Source: a virus. Taken from it: DNA of 37,269 bases. The notes beneath the pieces were generated by a model. It was not told where the DNA came from. It saw only the letters and a list, made by a program, of their open reading frames with translations, and ran no database searches. Location of the stretch: positions 1 to 37,269 of the IMG/VR virus record IMGVR_UViG_3300042090_002518, one strand, 5' to 3'. Every line of letters begins with the position of its first letter. Position 1 is the first letter of the stretch. The translations under genes were made by a program, and so were the position numbers. Shown here piece by piece: positions 14,082-21,441 of the stretch.

Positions 14082-15446
14082 TTAATACGGTTGTTGGTCT
14101 CTAAAAAAGTTCGGCAACGGCTCATTGGTGCCAAACATCGCTTCTCTATATCGTTTATCAAGCTCAACAGGATCAGTATTCTGGGTCACGCGCGGTAAAG
14201 CACATGCCATATAGCGCATTGCGTCAGCAGCGTGGCTTGACCAATCATGCAGCGGCCTGCCCTTATATACTTTACGACGATCGTCCCATTCCTCGCGGTA
14301 ATTCTCAAGCGCTTTGATGAATTGCTTGCAGCTTTTCTCATCAATCCAGACCTTTGGTAGCATTCTACGTACAAGCTCAATGCCATCTTCAATATCGACC
14401 GATATGGGGTCTGAAAAGAGAATGCCGAGCTCTTTATACAGTTCCCGCTTGCTTAAGCCACGTGCTGACTCGCGCGCCATAATATCATGTGGAGGGAAAT
14501 GCTTCCCGTACACGTAAGGCTTGCCTAATACTACGTTGGCAAAATGGTCCATTCCCCGATCGCTTTGTTCATAATAGTCAATAATACGTATAGTTTGTCC
14601 AATAACCTGCGCGAAAATGATGCATGTAGGGTCTTTAATACCGAGGTCCCAGAACGTATGCACTTTGTGATACGGCTCCCATGCGACAGTTCCTATTTGT
14701 CCCTTTAGTCGCATCTTATCAAGGTATTTGGCATAGTATGAGCCTTCTTGTCCCTTATCAAACGAGCACCAATATTCTTGTGCAGCCAAGTCTTCTGATA
14801 TCTCGCCTGAGGCAATCTCTTTTTTGATCTCTTCTGCTGAAATGTGTTGCGTCTCATCAAGGGTAAGCTTATAGCAAAACCAGTCAGGCGAATGCATGGC
14901 AATCTGATAGAGCTCATACATATGATTTTTGCCGCGGGGTGTGGATATGATGACCACCACCCCATCATTTGCCCTTAAGATAGGCAATGCGGCAATCTTG
15001 TACGCATTCTCGTCAGCAAGCGCATACTCACTGAAGACAATCATACAGGGGTTTTTACCGATAATGGAAGTGTCATAGGTATCAGAGCCAATGAGGGAAA
15101 TTATAGAGCCATTGATAAGGGTTATTTTCATCTCTTGTTGGTTGGTTTTGGCTATGAGTTCTGAAGGAATATAGTCAATGAACCGTTCACCCGTATTAGT
15201 AATAGAATCCCAGATAACGCCACGTGCTTGGGAGAATGTTGGTAGGCAATAGAAATAAATACCTACTTTGCGTATGGCCGCCCGTATCATGAGATTCCAG
15301 CATAGAATATCTTTGCCCGCACGTCGGGGCATCACCACAAAGAGCTTGCGATATTTACCGCCTTCAGTTGCAATCGCTTGCGCTATGGGCCTTTGATATT
15401 CACGTAATTTGAACTTATCAAGCCGGATTTGGGTTTCTACTTTCAT
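14082..15446 (-). CDS. terL: Terminase large subunit
   Basis: 454 residues, ATG at 15446. The ATPase half has a Walker A-like VMPRRAGKD (residues 38-46), a Walker B-like MIVFSEYA (135-142, with SE where DE is usual) and the coupling motif STPRG (168-172). The nuclease half has WDLG (266-269), a central HDIMARE (320-326) and the final HDWSSHAADAMRY (400-412), which supply the metal-binding acidic residues. It pumps DNA through the portal and cuts the concatemer. The small-subunit candidate lies two genes upstream. Confidence 0.95.
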   Translation of the reverse strand: MKVETQIRLDKFKLREYQRPIAQAIATEGGKYRKLFVVMPRRAGKDILCWNLMIRAAIRKVGIYFYCLPTFSQARGVIWDSITNTGERFIDYIPSELIAKTNQQEMKITLINGSIISLIGSDTYDTSIIGKNPCMIVFSEYALADENAYKIAALPILRANDGVVVIISTPRGKNHMYELYQIAMHSPDWFCYKLTLDETQHISAEEIKKEIASGEISEDLAAQEYWCSFDKGQEGSYYAKYLDKMRLKGQIGTVAWEPYHKVHTFWDLGIKDPTCIIFAQVIGQTIRIIDYYEQSDRGMDHFANVVLGKPYVYGKHFPPHDIMARESARGLSKRELYKELGILFSDPISVDIEDGIELVRRMLPKVWIDEKSCKQFIKALENYREEWDDRRKVYKGRPLHDWSSHAADAMRYMACALPRVTQNTDPVELDKRYREAMFGTNEPLPNFFRDQQPY

Positions 15447-15601
15447 TCTCTTTCCACTTCAACCACACAAAAAAGCAGTAACGAAATCATATAAATCGTA
15501 GCGACGCCAACGCTGAACACAATAGGCATATCGAGAATCTTTAGACAGCAACAGACTATAAGAAATTGAGCGGTGCGATCTAAAATATCTTCAATAACCA
15601 T
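15443..15601 (-). CDS. 52-residue two-helix membrane protein overlapping terL start
   Basis: ATG 15599-15601 lies six bases behind AAAGGA. The stop TGA overlaps the terminase ATG (ATGA). After an acidic N-terminus (MVIEDILDR), two hydrophobic segments follow (QFLIVCCCLKIL; IVFSVGVATIYMISLLLFCVV). It could be a small holin or a membrane peptide. It would be missed by a 60-residue cutoff. Confidence 0.6.
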   Translation of the reverse strand: MVIEDILDRTAQFLIVCCCLKILDMPIVFSVGVATIYMISLLLFCVVEVERE

Positions 15602-15610
15602 GTAGATCCT

Positions 15611-16057
15611 TTACAGTAACTCACTCAGATTTGTCGCATAAATGATTTTTCCAGTAACTGGATCTTGTTTCATAATCCTTTTTTCAGGAACTGGTTGCGT
15701 ATCGTTTATCACAAATGTCCCATCCTCTGTAAATTTATATTGTGGAGGGGGCGTACAAGTATTATTCAACGGCACCGATGCAAAATGTGGATTTTCCAGT
15801 ACGCTTTTGAGTTTTTCTTCAGTCGCAACTTCTTTTATAAACCGCTTACGCTCTTTTTCAAATTTAGCTTTTATCTTCAAGCGATGTTTGGCAATTGCTT
15901 CGCGAGCAAAATTGCGCAGTTGAACCAACTTTTCTAAATCAGCGGTCATCAATATCGATTCTAAAACAATAATGCTATACAATCCCGTCGTAGGATCGTA
16001 TTTAAAGCTCCAGTCTGGTATTTCTCTATAGAGCAGATTCTTATTCTTTTTCGCCAT
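15611..16057 (-). CDS. Hypothetical protein between terminase genes
   Basis: 148 residues from ATG 16057, which overlaps the end of the upstream gene by 17 bases. It has a central basic helix (AREAIAKHRLKIKAKFEKERKRF) and a proline-containing C-terminal half ending DPVTGKIIYATNLSELL. Not recognised. Coupled translation with the small-terminase candidate suggests a packaging-linked role. Confidence 0.5.
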   Translation of the reverse strand: MAKKNKNLLYREIPDWSFKYDPTTGLYSIIVLESILMTADLEKLVQLRNFAREAIAKHRLKIKAKFEKERKRFIKEVATEEKLKSVLENPHFASVPLNNTCTPPPQYKFTEDGTFVINDTQPVPEKRIMKQDPVTGKIIYATNLSELL

Positions 16058-16523
16058 ATTTCTCAATCACTACAATTTTGGTACCACTATCTTCTACTTT
16101 ATTGGCAAGTTTACTGCGCCATTCTTCGGCATGTTTCCAATCGTCGTCATAGTGATGCATCATTAACCGTACAATACTTGGTTCATAAATGCGCTCAAGT
16201 GCTCCCGTTTCTCTTCTATCGGATAGATTAAGCAGGCCCTCTCGGTAATATTGGGCAAATTTCTCGCTCTTATCACGCCAGTAAAGTAATGTCCTATGTG
16301 AGATACCATAAAGGGAACAGAATTGGTGCACTTTCAGTGCCTTAGGATTATCCCGTGTCCATATATAGAATGATAGGCCGAATCTCTCTATCGTTTGATC
16401 GTTAGCAGGCACCATTTGATTAGTCTTCATATCCAAATACTCGTGCCACTCTGTTTCGCAATTATTTCGAGGGGGTTTTACTTCTGTGTTATGTTGGGAA
16501 TTTTGCTTACTCACTTTTGACAT
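16041..16523 (-). CDS. Probable terminase small subunit
   Basis: 160 residues, ATG at 16523 behind AAGGA. A helix-turn-helix-like region (KVHQFCSLYGISHRTLLYWRD, about residues 66-86) is followed by helical oligomerisation segments (FAQYYREGLLNLSDRRETGA, IVRLMMHHYDDDWK). That matches small terminases that recognise the packaging site. Its position two genes ahead of terL supports this; no enzymatic motifs are present. Confidence 0.65.
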   Translation of the reverse strand: MSKVSKQNSQHNTEVKPPRNNCETEWHEYLDMKTNQMVPANDQTIERFGLSFYIWTRDNPKALKVHQFCSLYGISHRTLLYWRDKSEKFAQYYREGLLNLSDRRETGALERIYEPSIVRLMMHHYDDDWKHAEEWRSKLANKVEDSGTKIVVIEKYGEKE

Positions 16524-16535
16524 AATATTTCCTTA

Positions 16536-16961
16536 TCACTCAAGTTCCTTAATCGTGAACTCTATCCTTGGCGTTTCCCCATATATTTTTTTCTTAAAGC
16601 ATTGTGCTATTTGGCAATCATCTTTGTATAATACGCCGGTGCCCAGTTCGACAAGTAGTTTTTCCAGATTATCGAGATCAGGTCTGAAGTAATGGTAGCC
16701 GTCGACCGCTTTTTTGTTTCTCGTGGTATGTGGCATCTTCATTACAAAAACAATAACGATATCAAGTGGTCCCTTAAACAATGGTCTTCGTTTGTGCTGA
16801 TCTTGGAGTTGCTCTCTTAATACTGCCTTCAATGCTTTCTGCACATCATAGACATGTCCTCGATGATAACTTGCCCTCGCCCAGGCTATGGGTTCGCCTA
16901 ACAATACATAATGCCCTAAATTTGCCCCAGGTTGATTGATTTTTTCTGGATCAGCTGCCAC
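16536..16961 (-). CDS. rusA: RusA-family Holliday junction resolvase
   Basis: 141 residues, GTG start at 16961 five bases behind AAGGAG. RusA hallmarks: PDLDN (residues 94-98), then GVLYKDDCQIAQCFKKKIYG with the DD pair at 114-115; these aspartates bind the catalytic metal. The N-terminal GEPIAWARASYHRGHVYD fits the family's start. It resolves recombination and replication junctions before packaging, and fits with the ERF annealing protein in the early block. Confidence 0.9.
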   Translation of the reverse strand: MAADPEKINQPGANLGHYVLLGEPIAWARASYHRGHVYDVQKALKAVLREQLQDQHKRRPLFKGPLDIVIVFVMKMPHTTRNKKAVDGYHYFRPDLDNLEKLLVELGTGVLYKDDCQIAQCFKKKIYGETPRIEFTIKELE

Positions 16962-16973
16962 ATCGACTCCTTT

Positions 16974-18350
16974 TCAAATCGTTTGATAATGGTCAACCTC
17001 GTCATTATTTTGGCCATCGTCATATGCCGCGTAATCCGCTATTGGGCTACCATCTCCAAATGCTCCAACAACGACGCTGGTTGTCTGTGCAACTTTAGCT
17101 TCGCCTTCGCTTTTTGCCAAGTGTTGATCGTTTATGGTTGATCGCAAAATTGACACAATTTTTTCGGTGCCGGTTTCTTGAGAGAATCGATCGGCCATGG
17201 CAGCAATTTGGTCGGGGCTGAAAAAGGCCTTCATCGAATCTTGCGCCATAGCAATATTTTTTGGTTGATCATAGTCCAATGGCTCACCCATGGCCATATT
17301 TGTTTCGTAGCCTTGCTTGTCGCCATTCCTCAAAGCTGCCTCTGGCCTAACTTTCCAGGCTGGTAGAAATGTTTGTTTAACGGGCTTTTCCCACGCCTTC
17401 GGTTGGGTCTGCGGTATAGAGGCTCTTGTGCTTTCCCGTTGTTGGGTTTTCTGTGGCAGCCCCGCAGCTTTTTTGAGCGTTTTATCCTGTTCAATGAATC
17501 CCTGCCAGCCTTCATGCATCCTTGGATCCTCCTGCTTCAAGCCCTTAGCGGCTATAGCGTCATTCTCAGCAGCGAAATTAGCGCGAACATTATTGCTCTC
17601 GCACCATGTCCTGCAGAAATACATGAAGATCTTCCAAGGATCACGCCATCCCGTATATTTTTCTTTGCGAATAGCGTAGTCGATGTCGTCGCTCAACGAT
17701 TGCAAGCATTCCTCTGGATAAGGAGTTAAGCCCGCACGCCCTCGCTCAGTAAGCCCAATTTTGTTTGCAATGCTGTCAATTAACTTTTTTTGCTTCTCCG
17801 TTGCGTACATGTTGAACGCTCTCCTCTTACTATCTGTATATTTATTTACCTTATATACTCTTACGCTTACGCTTTCGTTTAATAACCGAACAACGGGGGA
17901 ATTTGGTGTAACCGAACCATAAACATGCCCCAATCCTAAAGCAAATAAGTATATAAGGGCAAAGGTCTTAAATGCCTTAAATTTGGCTGAGTATTTTTTA
18001 CGGAATTCGGGGTCAAAAAAGATGGGGTTCAGTACATAAAGACATGAATGCCTATGACGGTATACTTTTTGAATCAGGCCTTGTTCATGCCACTTCTTCG
18101 CACGTCTGTTTGAAGTTGCGCGACATTTGTATCCTCCACGTTTAGACATGGTCATTTGGCGGGGGAATAAGCGCGGAAATGCATTGCCAAGCAATAAAAG
18201 ATAGCCAAACAACTCGCGATCTTGCTCGCTCATCATATCAATATGAAACTCTAATTCTTCACGCGTAGCGAATTTGAATGATTCTGCTTGACATGCTTGT
18301 TTAGTTTGTGCTAGTCTAGACGCATAATTGATATTTACATTTCCATTCAA
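16974..18350 (-). CDS. Probable replication initiator
   Basis: 458 residues, apparently TTG start at 18350 eight bases behind GGAG. Residues 70-110 look like a winged helix (TMSKRGGYKCRATSNRRAKKWHEQGLIQKVYR). A second conserved block has YTGWRDPWKIFMYFCRTWCE. The C-terminal third is disordered, Q/P-rich and acidic. Phage and plasmid initiators of this size often have this layout, and it lies beside the repressor/early promoter region where origins are common. No helicase motif is seen. Confidence 0.45.
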   Translation of the reverse strand: MNGNVNINYASRLAQTKQACQAESFKFATREELEFHIDMMSEQDRELFGYLLLLGNAFPRLFPRQMTMSKRGGYKCRATSNRRAKKWHEQGLIQKVYRHRHSCLYVLNPIFFDPEFRKKYSAKFKAFKTFALIYLFALGLGHVYGSVTPNSPVVRLLNESVSVRVYKVNKYTDSKRRAFNMYATEKQKKLIDSIANKIGLTERGRAGLTPYPEECLQSLSDDIDYAIRKEKYTGWRDPWKIFMYFCRTWCESNNVRANFAAENDAIAAKGLKQEDPRMHEGWQGFIEQDKTLKKAAGLPQKTQQRESTRASIPQTQPKAWEKPVKQTFLPAWKVRPEAALRNGDKQGYETNMAMGEPLDYDQPKNIAMAQDSMKAFFSPDQIAAMADRFSQETGTEKIVSILRSTINDQHLAKSEGEAKVAQTTSVVVGAFGDGSPIADYAAYDDGQNNDEVDHYQTI

Positions 18351-18566
18351 AGTGAAATCTCCGCGTTGTTGTTGTGATTGTTCCCTAATTCAATCGAGAC
18401 TACATTCAAAGTGTTCATTTTGGACCTCATTTAGAGTGAGGAACGGAGTTATTGTGTTGTGGTACAATTATTAAGATTTGGGCGTTCGAAAGAGCGCCTT
18501 TTTCTTTAGTAACCTACTCTGTTGGTGAACTACTACACTTCATTCACGACAGTTATTGTACAAACT
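18351..18566. promoter_or_regulatory. Control region between repressor and replication genes
   Basis: About 215 bases without a gene. It contains TTGTACAATAACT-like segments twice (near 18451-18468 and 18553-18562), which could be operator or initiator half-sites, and a plus-strand terminator at 18481. A TACAAT (18463-18468) resembles a -10 on the plus strand, but its -35 is poor. Confidence 0.35.
18481..18503 (+). terminator. Rho-independent terminator, plus strand
   Basis: GGCGTTC-GAAA-GAGCGCC, 7-bp stem (one G-U) with a GNRA loop, followed by TTTTT. It faces rightward although both flanking genes are read leftward, so it ends either a short plus-strand RNA or antisense read-through. Confidence 0.7.
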
Positions 18567-18770
18567 CTATTCTTTTAGACAATCATTTTTTTCAAGATAT
18601 CGCTCGATTTTACATAATGTTTTCAAATGCGTCTTACACTTGCCATAGAGAAAGTTATGTAAGCATATTCGCGATACCCCAATAGCAGCTGCCATTTTCT
18701 GCAAGGTCATGTGTGCGTTTATCCCATACAAACTTCTCAGTTGTTTTCTGAGGTCTTTTTCCATGTCCAT
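18567..18770 (-). CDS. Small Cro/CI-like helix-turn-helix repressor
   Basis: 67 residues from ATG 18770 behind AGGA. The XRE-type helix-turn-helix core is TLQKMAAAIGVSRICLHNFL (residues 22-41), followed by KTHLKTLCKIERYLE. Its promoter overlaps a divergent early promoter, the layout of a phage genetic switch. No integrase is recognised in the genome, so lysogeny is unproven. Confidence 0.7.
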   Translation of the reverse strand: MDMEKDLRKQLRSLYGINAHMTLQKMAAAIGVSRICLHNFLYGKCKTHLKTLCKIERYLEKNDCLKE

Positions 18771-18803
18771 ATATATCCTATGCTTTATGATGTAATTAAT
18801 ATC

Positions 18804-18832
18804 ATTATATATATTTGTTGACATGATTGCAA
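18804..18832 (-). promoter_or_regulatory. Repressor promoter, minus strand
   Basis: TTGCAA (18827-18832) and TATAAT (18804-18809) on the minus strand, 17-bp spacer. It overlaps the divergent early promoter, so the two probably exclude each other. The ATTGCAAT in the overlap is palindromic and could be part of the operator. Confidence 0.6.
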
Positions 18833-18845
18833 TACTTGTTATGAT
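18818..18845 (+). promoter_or_regulatory. Early promoter, plus strand
   Basis: TTGACA (18818-18823), 16-bp spacer, TATGAT (18840-18845), a good sigma70-type match. The first gene starts at 18879. It drives the rightward early block 18879-21267. Confidence 0.75.
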
Positions 18846-18878
18846 AATAATATCTTATTAACCATATACGGAGCAAGA

Positions 18879-19043
18879 ATGTGTACAATAAATGAACAAA
18901 AAACATTTCTGTGTGATAGATGCGATATAGACATCACCAATGATAAAGACGCCGTATTTTTTGATTGCGGCGAAATTGGGCTGTGTGAATCATGTCATGG
19001 CCATTGGGAAAGTATACTAATGAATAGGTGGAAAGATGGCTGA
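18879..19043 (+). CDS. Small zinc-ribbon protein 1 of the early block
   Basis: 54 residues, ATG at 18879 with GGAGCAA before it. The cysteines CDRC and CESCH, 23 residues apart, form a zinc-ribbon pattern. It is the first gene after the early promoter. Such tiny zinc proteins often modulate host transcription or bind nucleic acid, but nothing specific can be said here. Confidence 0.6.
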   Translation: MCTINEQKTFLCDRCDIDITNDKDAVFFDCGEIGLCESCHGHWESILMNRWKDG

Positions 19044-19134
19044 ACTTGTTTTGTGTCCAGGCTGCAATCGCCATGTGCGCCAGCCCGAACAACTATTGTG
19101 TTATCTATGTTTTAGAAAAAGATATGAAAGATAG
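19036..19134 (+). CDS. Small zinc-ribbon protein 2 of the early block
   Basis: 32 residues, ATG at 19036, overlapping the previous gene by 8 bases. CPGC and CYLC are spaced 12 residues apart, with a basic tail (FRKRYER). The pattern of a minimal zinc ribbon and the overlap support it being real. Confidence 0.5.
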   Translation: MAELVLCPGCNRHVRQPEQLLCYLCFRKRYER

Positions 19135-19145
19135 AAAGGAATAAT

Positions 19146-19484
19146 ATGCCAACCGAAAGACGAGTCATGACTGCAGCTGAGCGAGCTGATTTTCGCAACA
19201 AATTTATAGCCAAAGCAGCAAATGGGCCATATGAAGATAAAAAAGTTATCTGGTGTATTTCAGTTATAACCAGACAAGATGAAGCTAAAATATTCTTTAT
19301 ACAAACGGAAAACGCAGAAGAAGCACGTGAATTTAATTTGCAATGGGCTTACGCTTTATTAGCCGAAAAGGGAAAGAAACAGTTCTCTTACAAGAATCTT
19401 AATTTGGATGTCGCTGATTTTCGTGCAGCGGACCAATATATGACAGACTTGCTTGAAATACCCGCTGGTTATAAAGAAAGGTAG
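19146..19484 (+). CDS. Hypothetical early protein
   Basis: 112 residues, ATG at 19146 behind AAAGGAA. Charged, mixed alpha/beta, with VIWCISVITRQDEAKIFFIQ and an alanine-rich helix (EEAREFNLQWAYALLAEKG). Not recognised. Part of the tightly packed early operon. Confidence 0.6.
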   Translation: MPTERRVMTAAERADFRNKFIAKAANGPYEDKKVIWCISVITRQDEAKIFFIQTENAEEAREFNLQWAYALLAEKGKKQFSYKNLNLDVADFRAADQYMTDLLEIPAGYKER

Positions 19485-19486
19485 TC

Positions 19487-19828
19487 ATGGAAAAAACAGA
19501 CATTAGACCCCTGCTCAAAAAACATAATGAAGGATTATTGCTTGTTATAAAAGAAAATTCTTCTGAAGAAATGTATAAACTGCAATTAAAAATGGGAGAC
19601 TTCTATCTATCGAGCTGTGAAAAAATAGCGCTGAAGATGCATGCATTCGACTTGTTGATTCATTTAGCGGCAAAGACAGATACAAAAGAACAGGCCGAAG
19701 AAATAGAAAGTGTGCTTGCCGATAATAGACAGACTTTAATTGAAAATTTGGAAGCTATAAAAGATATAATAGAGAAGCTTTACGAATTTTATGAAGTAAA
19801 TGTTTTGGAAAAAAATAGAGAAAAATAA
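19487..19828 (+). CDS. Hypothetical helical early protein
   Basis: 113 residues, ATG at 19487 behind AAAGG, 2 bases after the preceding stop. Almost entirely helical and charged, likely coiled coil (DTKEQAEEIESVLADNRQTL). Not recognised. Confidence 0.6.
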   Translation: MEKTDIRPLLKKHNEGLLLVIKENSSEEMYKLQLKMGDFYLSSCEKIALKMHAFDLLIHLAAKTDTKEQAEEIESVLADNRQTLIENLEAIKDIIEKLYEFYEVNVLEKNREK

Positions 19829-19830
19829 GC

Positions 19831-20034
19831 ATGGAAATGAGGGAATTAGTATCGTTGCTTGAAACAAAAATAAAAATGAAACTCACCGAATTATCCAGGA
19901 TGGAAAAGGAAGTCGCAATTGCTAAATCGATGATACGCAATGACATCAAAGAACTCTACAAAGTACTCAACCTACATTATCCTGCCATAACTGAAGGGCT
20001 TAACGAGCCTGAAAATAAAGCTATAGAGGAATAG
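19831..20034 (+). CDS. Small coiled-coil early protein
   Basis: 67 residues, ATG at 19831. Heptad-like region ELVSLLETKIKMKLTELSRM and EKEVAIAKSMIRNDIKELY. Its stop abuts the next start. Not recognised. Confidence 0.55.
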   Translation: MEMRELVSLLETKIKMKLTELSRMEKEVAIAKSMIRNDIKELYKVLNLHYPAITEGLNEPENKAIEE

Positions 20035-20394
20035 ATGTCATACAAATCCACGGATGAAATTGGTAAATACATAGACGAGTTATGTGTAGGTATACAGCAA
20101 AAAAAAGAAGCATTAAGATACTTGAACGAAGTTTTAGAAGAGGCTGGAAATAAGCGCCTATTATTAGCTGTGAAATTAATGACAGAACAGCTTAATTATA
20201 CTTTTCTTAAACTAACTACATCATATGCCGGCATTGTTATTATGAACAAATTCGCCGAAGAAAACAGTGCATTACGACAATTCGAAAAAAAAGAAATAGC
20301 CGAATTAGTTAAGCGCATCGAAGATGATAGAAATAATGATATAGATTCGATTAATTCGATATATGAAGAGATTTTAACAGAATTAAATAGGTAA
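20035..20394 (+). CDS. Helical early protein upstream of the annealing protein
   Basis: 119 residues, ATG at 20035 directly after the previous stop. Helical throughout. Its first 14 bases and residues MSYKS equal those of the following ERF gene, which hints at local duplication of the start region. A role beside ERF is possible but unsupported. Confidence 0.55.
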   Translation: MSYKSTDEIGKYIDELCVGIQQKKEALRYLNEVLEEAGNKRLLLAVKLMTEQLNYTFLKLTTSYAGIVIMNKFAEENSALRQFEKKEIAELVKRIEDDRNNDIDSINSIYEEILTELNR

Positions 20395-20397
20395 TAA

Positions 20398-21024
20398 ATG
20401 TCATACAAATCAGAACAGATAAACGAACTTGCTGCCGCATTAGCAAAAGCTCAGGCTGAATATTCAGTTGCCGGCCTCAATAAAGCTAATCCTTTCTTTA
20501 AGTCCAAATACGCTGATTTTCAATCGGTGGTTGCTGCCGCACGGCCAGCGTTGACCAAAAATGGCCTAGCAGTTGTGCAGTCATTACTAGCTAACGATGA
20601 AGGCGCGCATATCCTCAAAACCGTTTTAGTGCATAGCTCAGGGCAGTATATTGAAAGCAGCATGAGGATCAATCCAGTTAAGCCAGATATACAATCCATC
20701 TCATCATACATGACCTATGCAAAACGTATGTCGTACGCCAGCCTTGTTGGTGTTGTAACGGGAGAAGAAGACGATGACGGTGAGGCTGCTGTTGCTCACG
20801 AACGAAAAGTAGCATACCAGCAAGCAAACGCTTCAAGACCAACCATAACTGAAGAACAGTATGATCAGCTGGAGTTTGAGCTTGATGGATTTCCACAGAT
20901 AGCACAGATGGTATTGGATGGACTTAAGATAAAATCATTGGACCAGATGCCGCGCGACATATTTATTAAGAACATAGCTCGTATTAGAGAACTGGTAACA
21001 GAAGAAAGAAACAAACTTAAATAA
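20398..21024 (+). CDS. ERF-family single-strand annealing protein
   Basis: 208 residues, ATG at 20398. The family core is clear: LAAALAKAQAEYSVAGLNKA, then NPFFKSKYADFQSVVAAARP, HSSGQYIESSMRINPVK, and SYMTYAKRMSYASLVGVVTG with the acidic EEDDDGE after it (about residue 125). The C-terminal part is a small helical domain. ERF proteins anneal complementary single strands during phage recombination. It works with the RusA resolvase at 16536. Confidence 0.92.
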   Translation: MSYKSEQINELAAALAKAQAEYSVAGLNKANPFFKSKYADFQSVVAAARPALTKNGLAVVQSLLANDEGAHILKTVLVHSSGQYIESSMRINPVKPDIQSISSYMTYAKRMSYASLVGVVTGEEDDDGEAAVAHERKVAYQQANASRPTITEEQYDQLEFELDGFPQIAQMVLDGLKIKSLDQMPRDIFIKNIARIRELVTEERNKLK

Positions 21025-21033
21025 AGGATTGTT

Positions 21034-21267
21034 ATGGATAATGGTCATCTTGTTCGCTATTCAGCCCCGACAAAATACGACACCGCAGAATATGGAAAGG
21101 TATGGCAACAAATGCTTGATGATGGCTCAAAAGCCTTTATCCAAGTCAGCAAAGATGAACAAAATCCACATTGGGTAGAGATGGGCAAATTCTTAGAAAA
21201 GGTCTTTGCGCACAAGTTATATGACGAGGACTTCGTGTTGGAATGCTTAAATATATATTACTCCTAG
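21034..21267 (+). CDS. Hypothetical protein, last of the early block
   Basis: 77 residues, ATG at 21034 behind AAAGGA. It contains KVWQQMLDDGSKAFIQVSKD and NPHWVEMGKFLEKVF. Not recognised. Followed by a terminator region shared with the converging late transcript. Confidence 0.6.
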   Translation: MDNGHLVRYSAPTKYDTAEYGKVWQQMLDDGSKAFIQVSKDEQNPHWVEMGKFLEKVFAHKLYDEDFVLECLNIYYS

Positions 21268-21277
21268 ATTATCTTTC

Positions 21278-21308
21278 AAAAAAACACCGCCCTCGAGAAG
21301 GAAGGCGG
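21278..21308 (-). terminator. Late-transcript terminator
   Basis: On the minus strand CCGCC ... GGCGG is followed by TGTTTTTTT. It lies about 105 bases after the last tail gene (stop 21413), so it would end the long leftward late transcript. There is no U-run in the plus direction. Confidence 0.7.
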
Positions 21309-21327
21309 CGGAAAAAAGGAGTAAGTA

Positions 21328-21441
21328 ATGAAGCGTGAAACACTGTCTACGCAGCTGCCCAACTTGATATGGTTAGCAAGTGAGCAACTGCGTAGGCGTA
21401 GATATGAGCTACCTAGAATATTTCATAATTCGTTCCGTTGA
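21328..21441 (+). CDS. Possible 37-residue protein over a hairpin
   Basis: ATG 21328 has an ideal AAGGAG seven bases upstream. The peptide is basic (QLRRRRYELPR). It overlaps the end of the convergent tail gene by 29 bases and is built over a strong inverted repeat, so the ribosome site may instead belong to a leader peptide or be chance. Confidence 0.35.
   Translation: MKRETLSTQLPNLIWLASEQLRRRRYELPRIFHNSFR
21347..21395 (+). other. Large imperfect hairpin between early and late blocks
   Basis: CTACGCAGCTGC (21347-21358) pairs with GCAACTGCGTAG (21384-21395), 11 of 12 positions, and CTTG/CAAG (21363-21366, 21377-21380) extends the stem. No U-run follows. It could be an RNA element or a protein site where the two transcripts converge. 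Confidence 0.5.
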
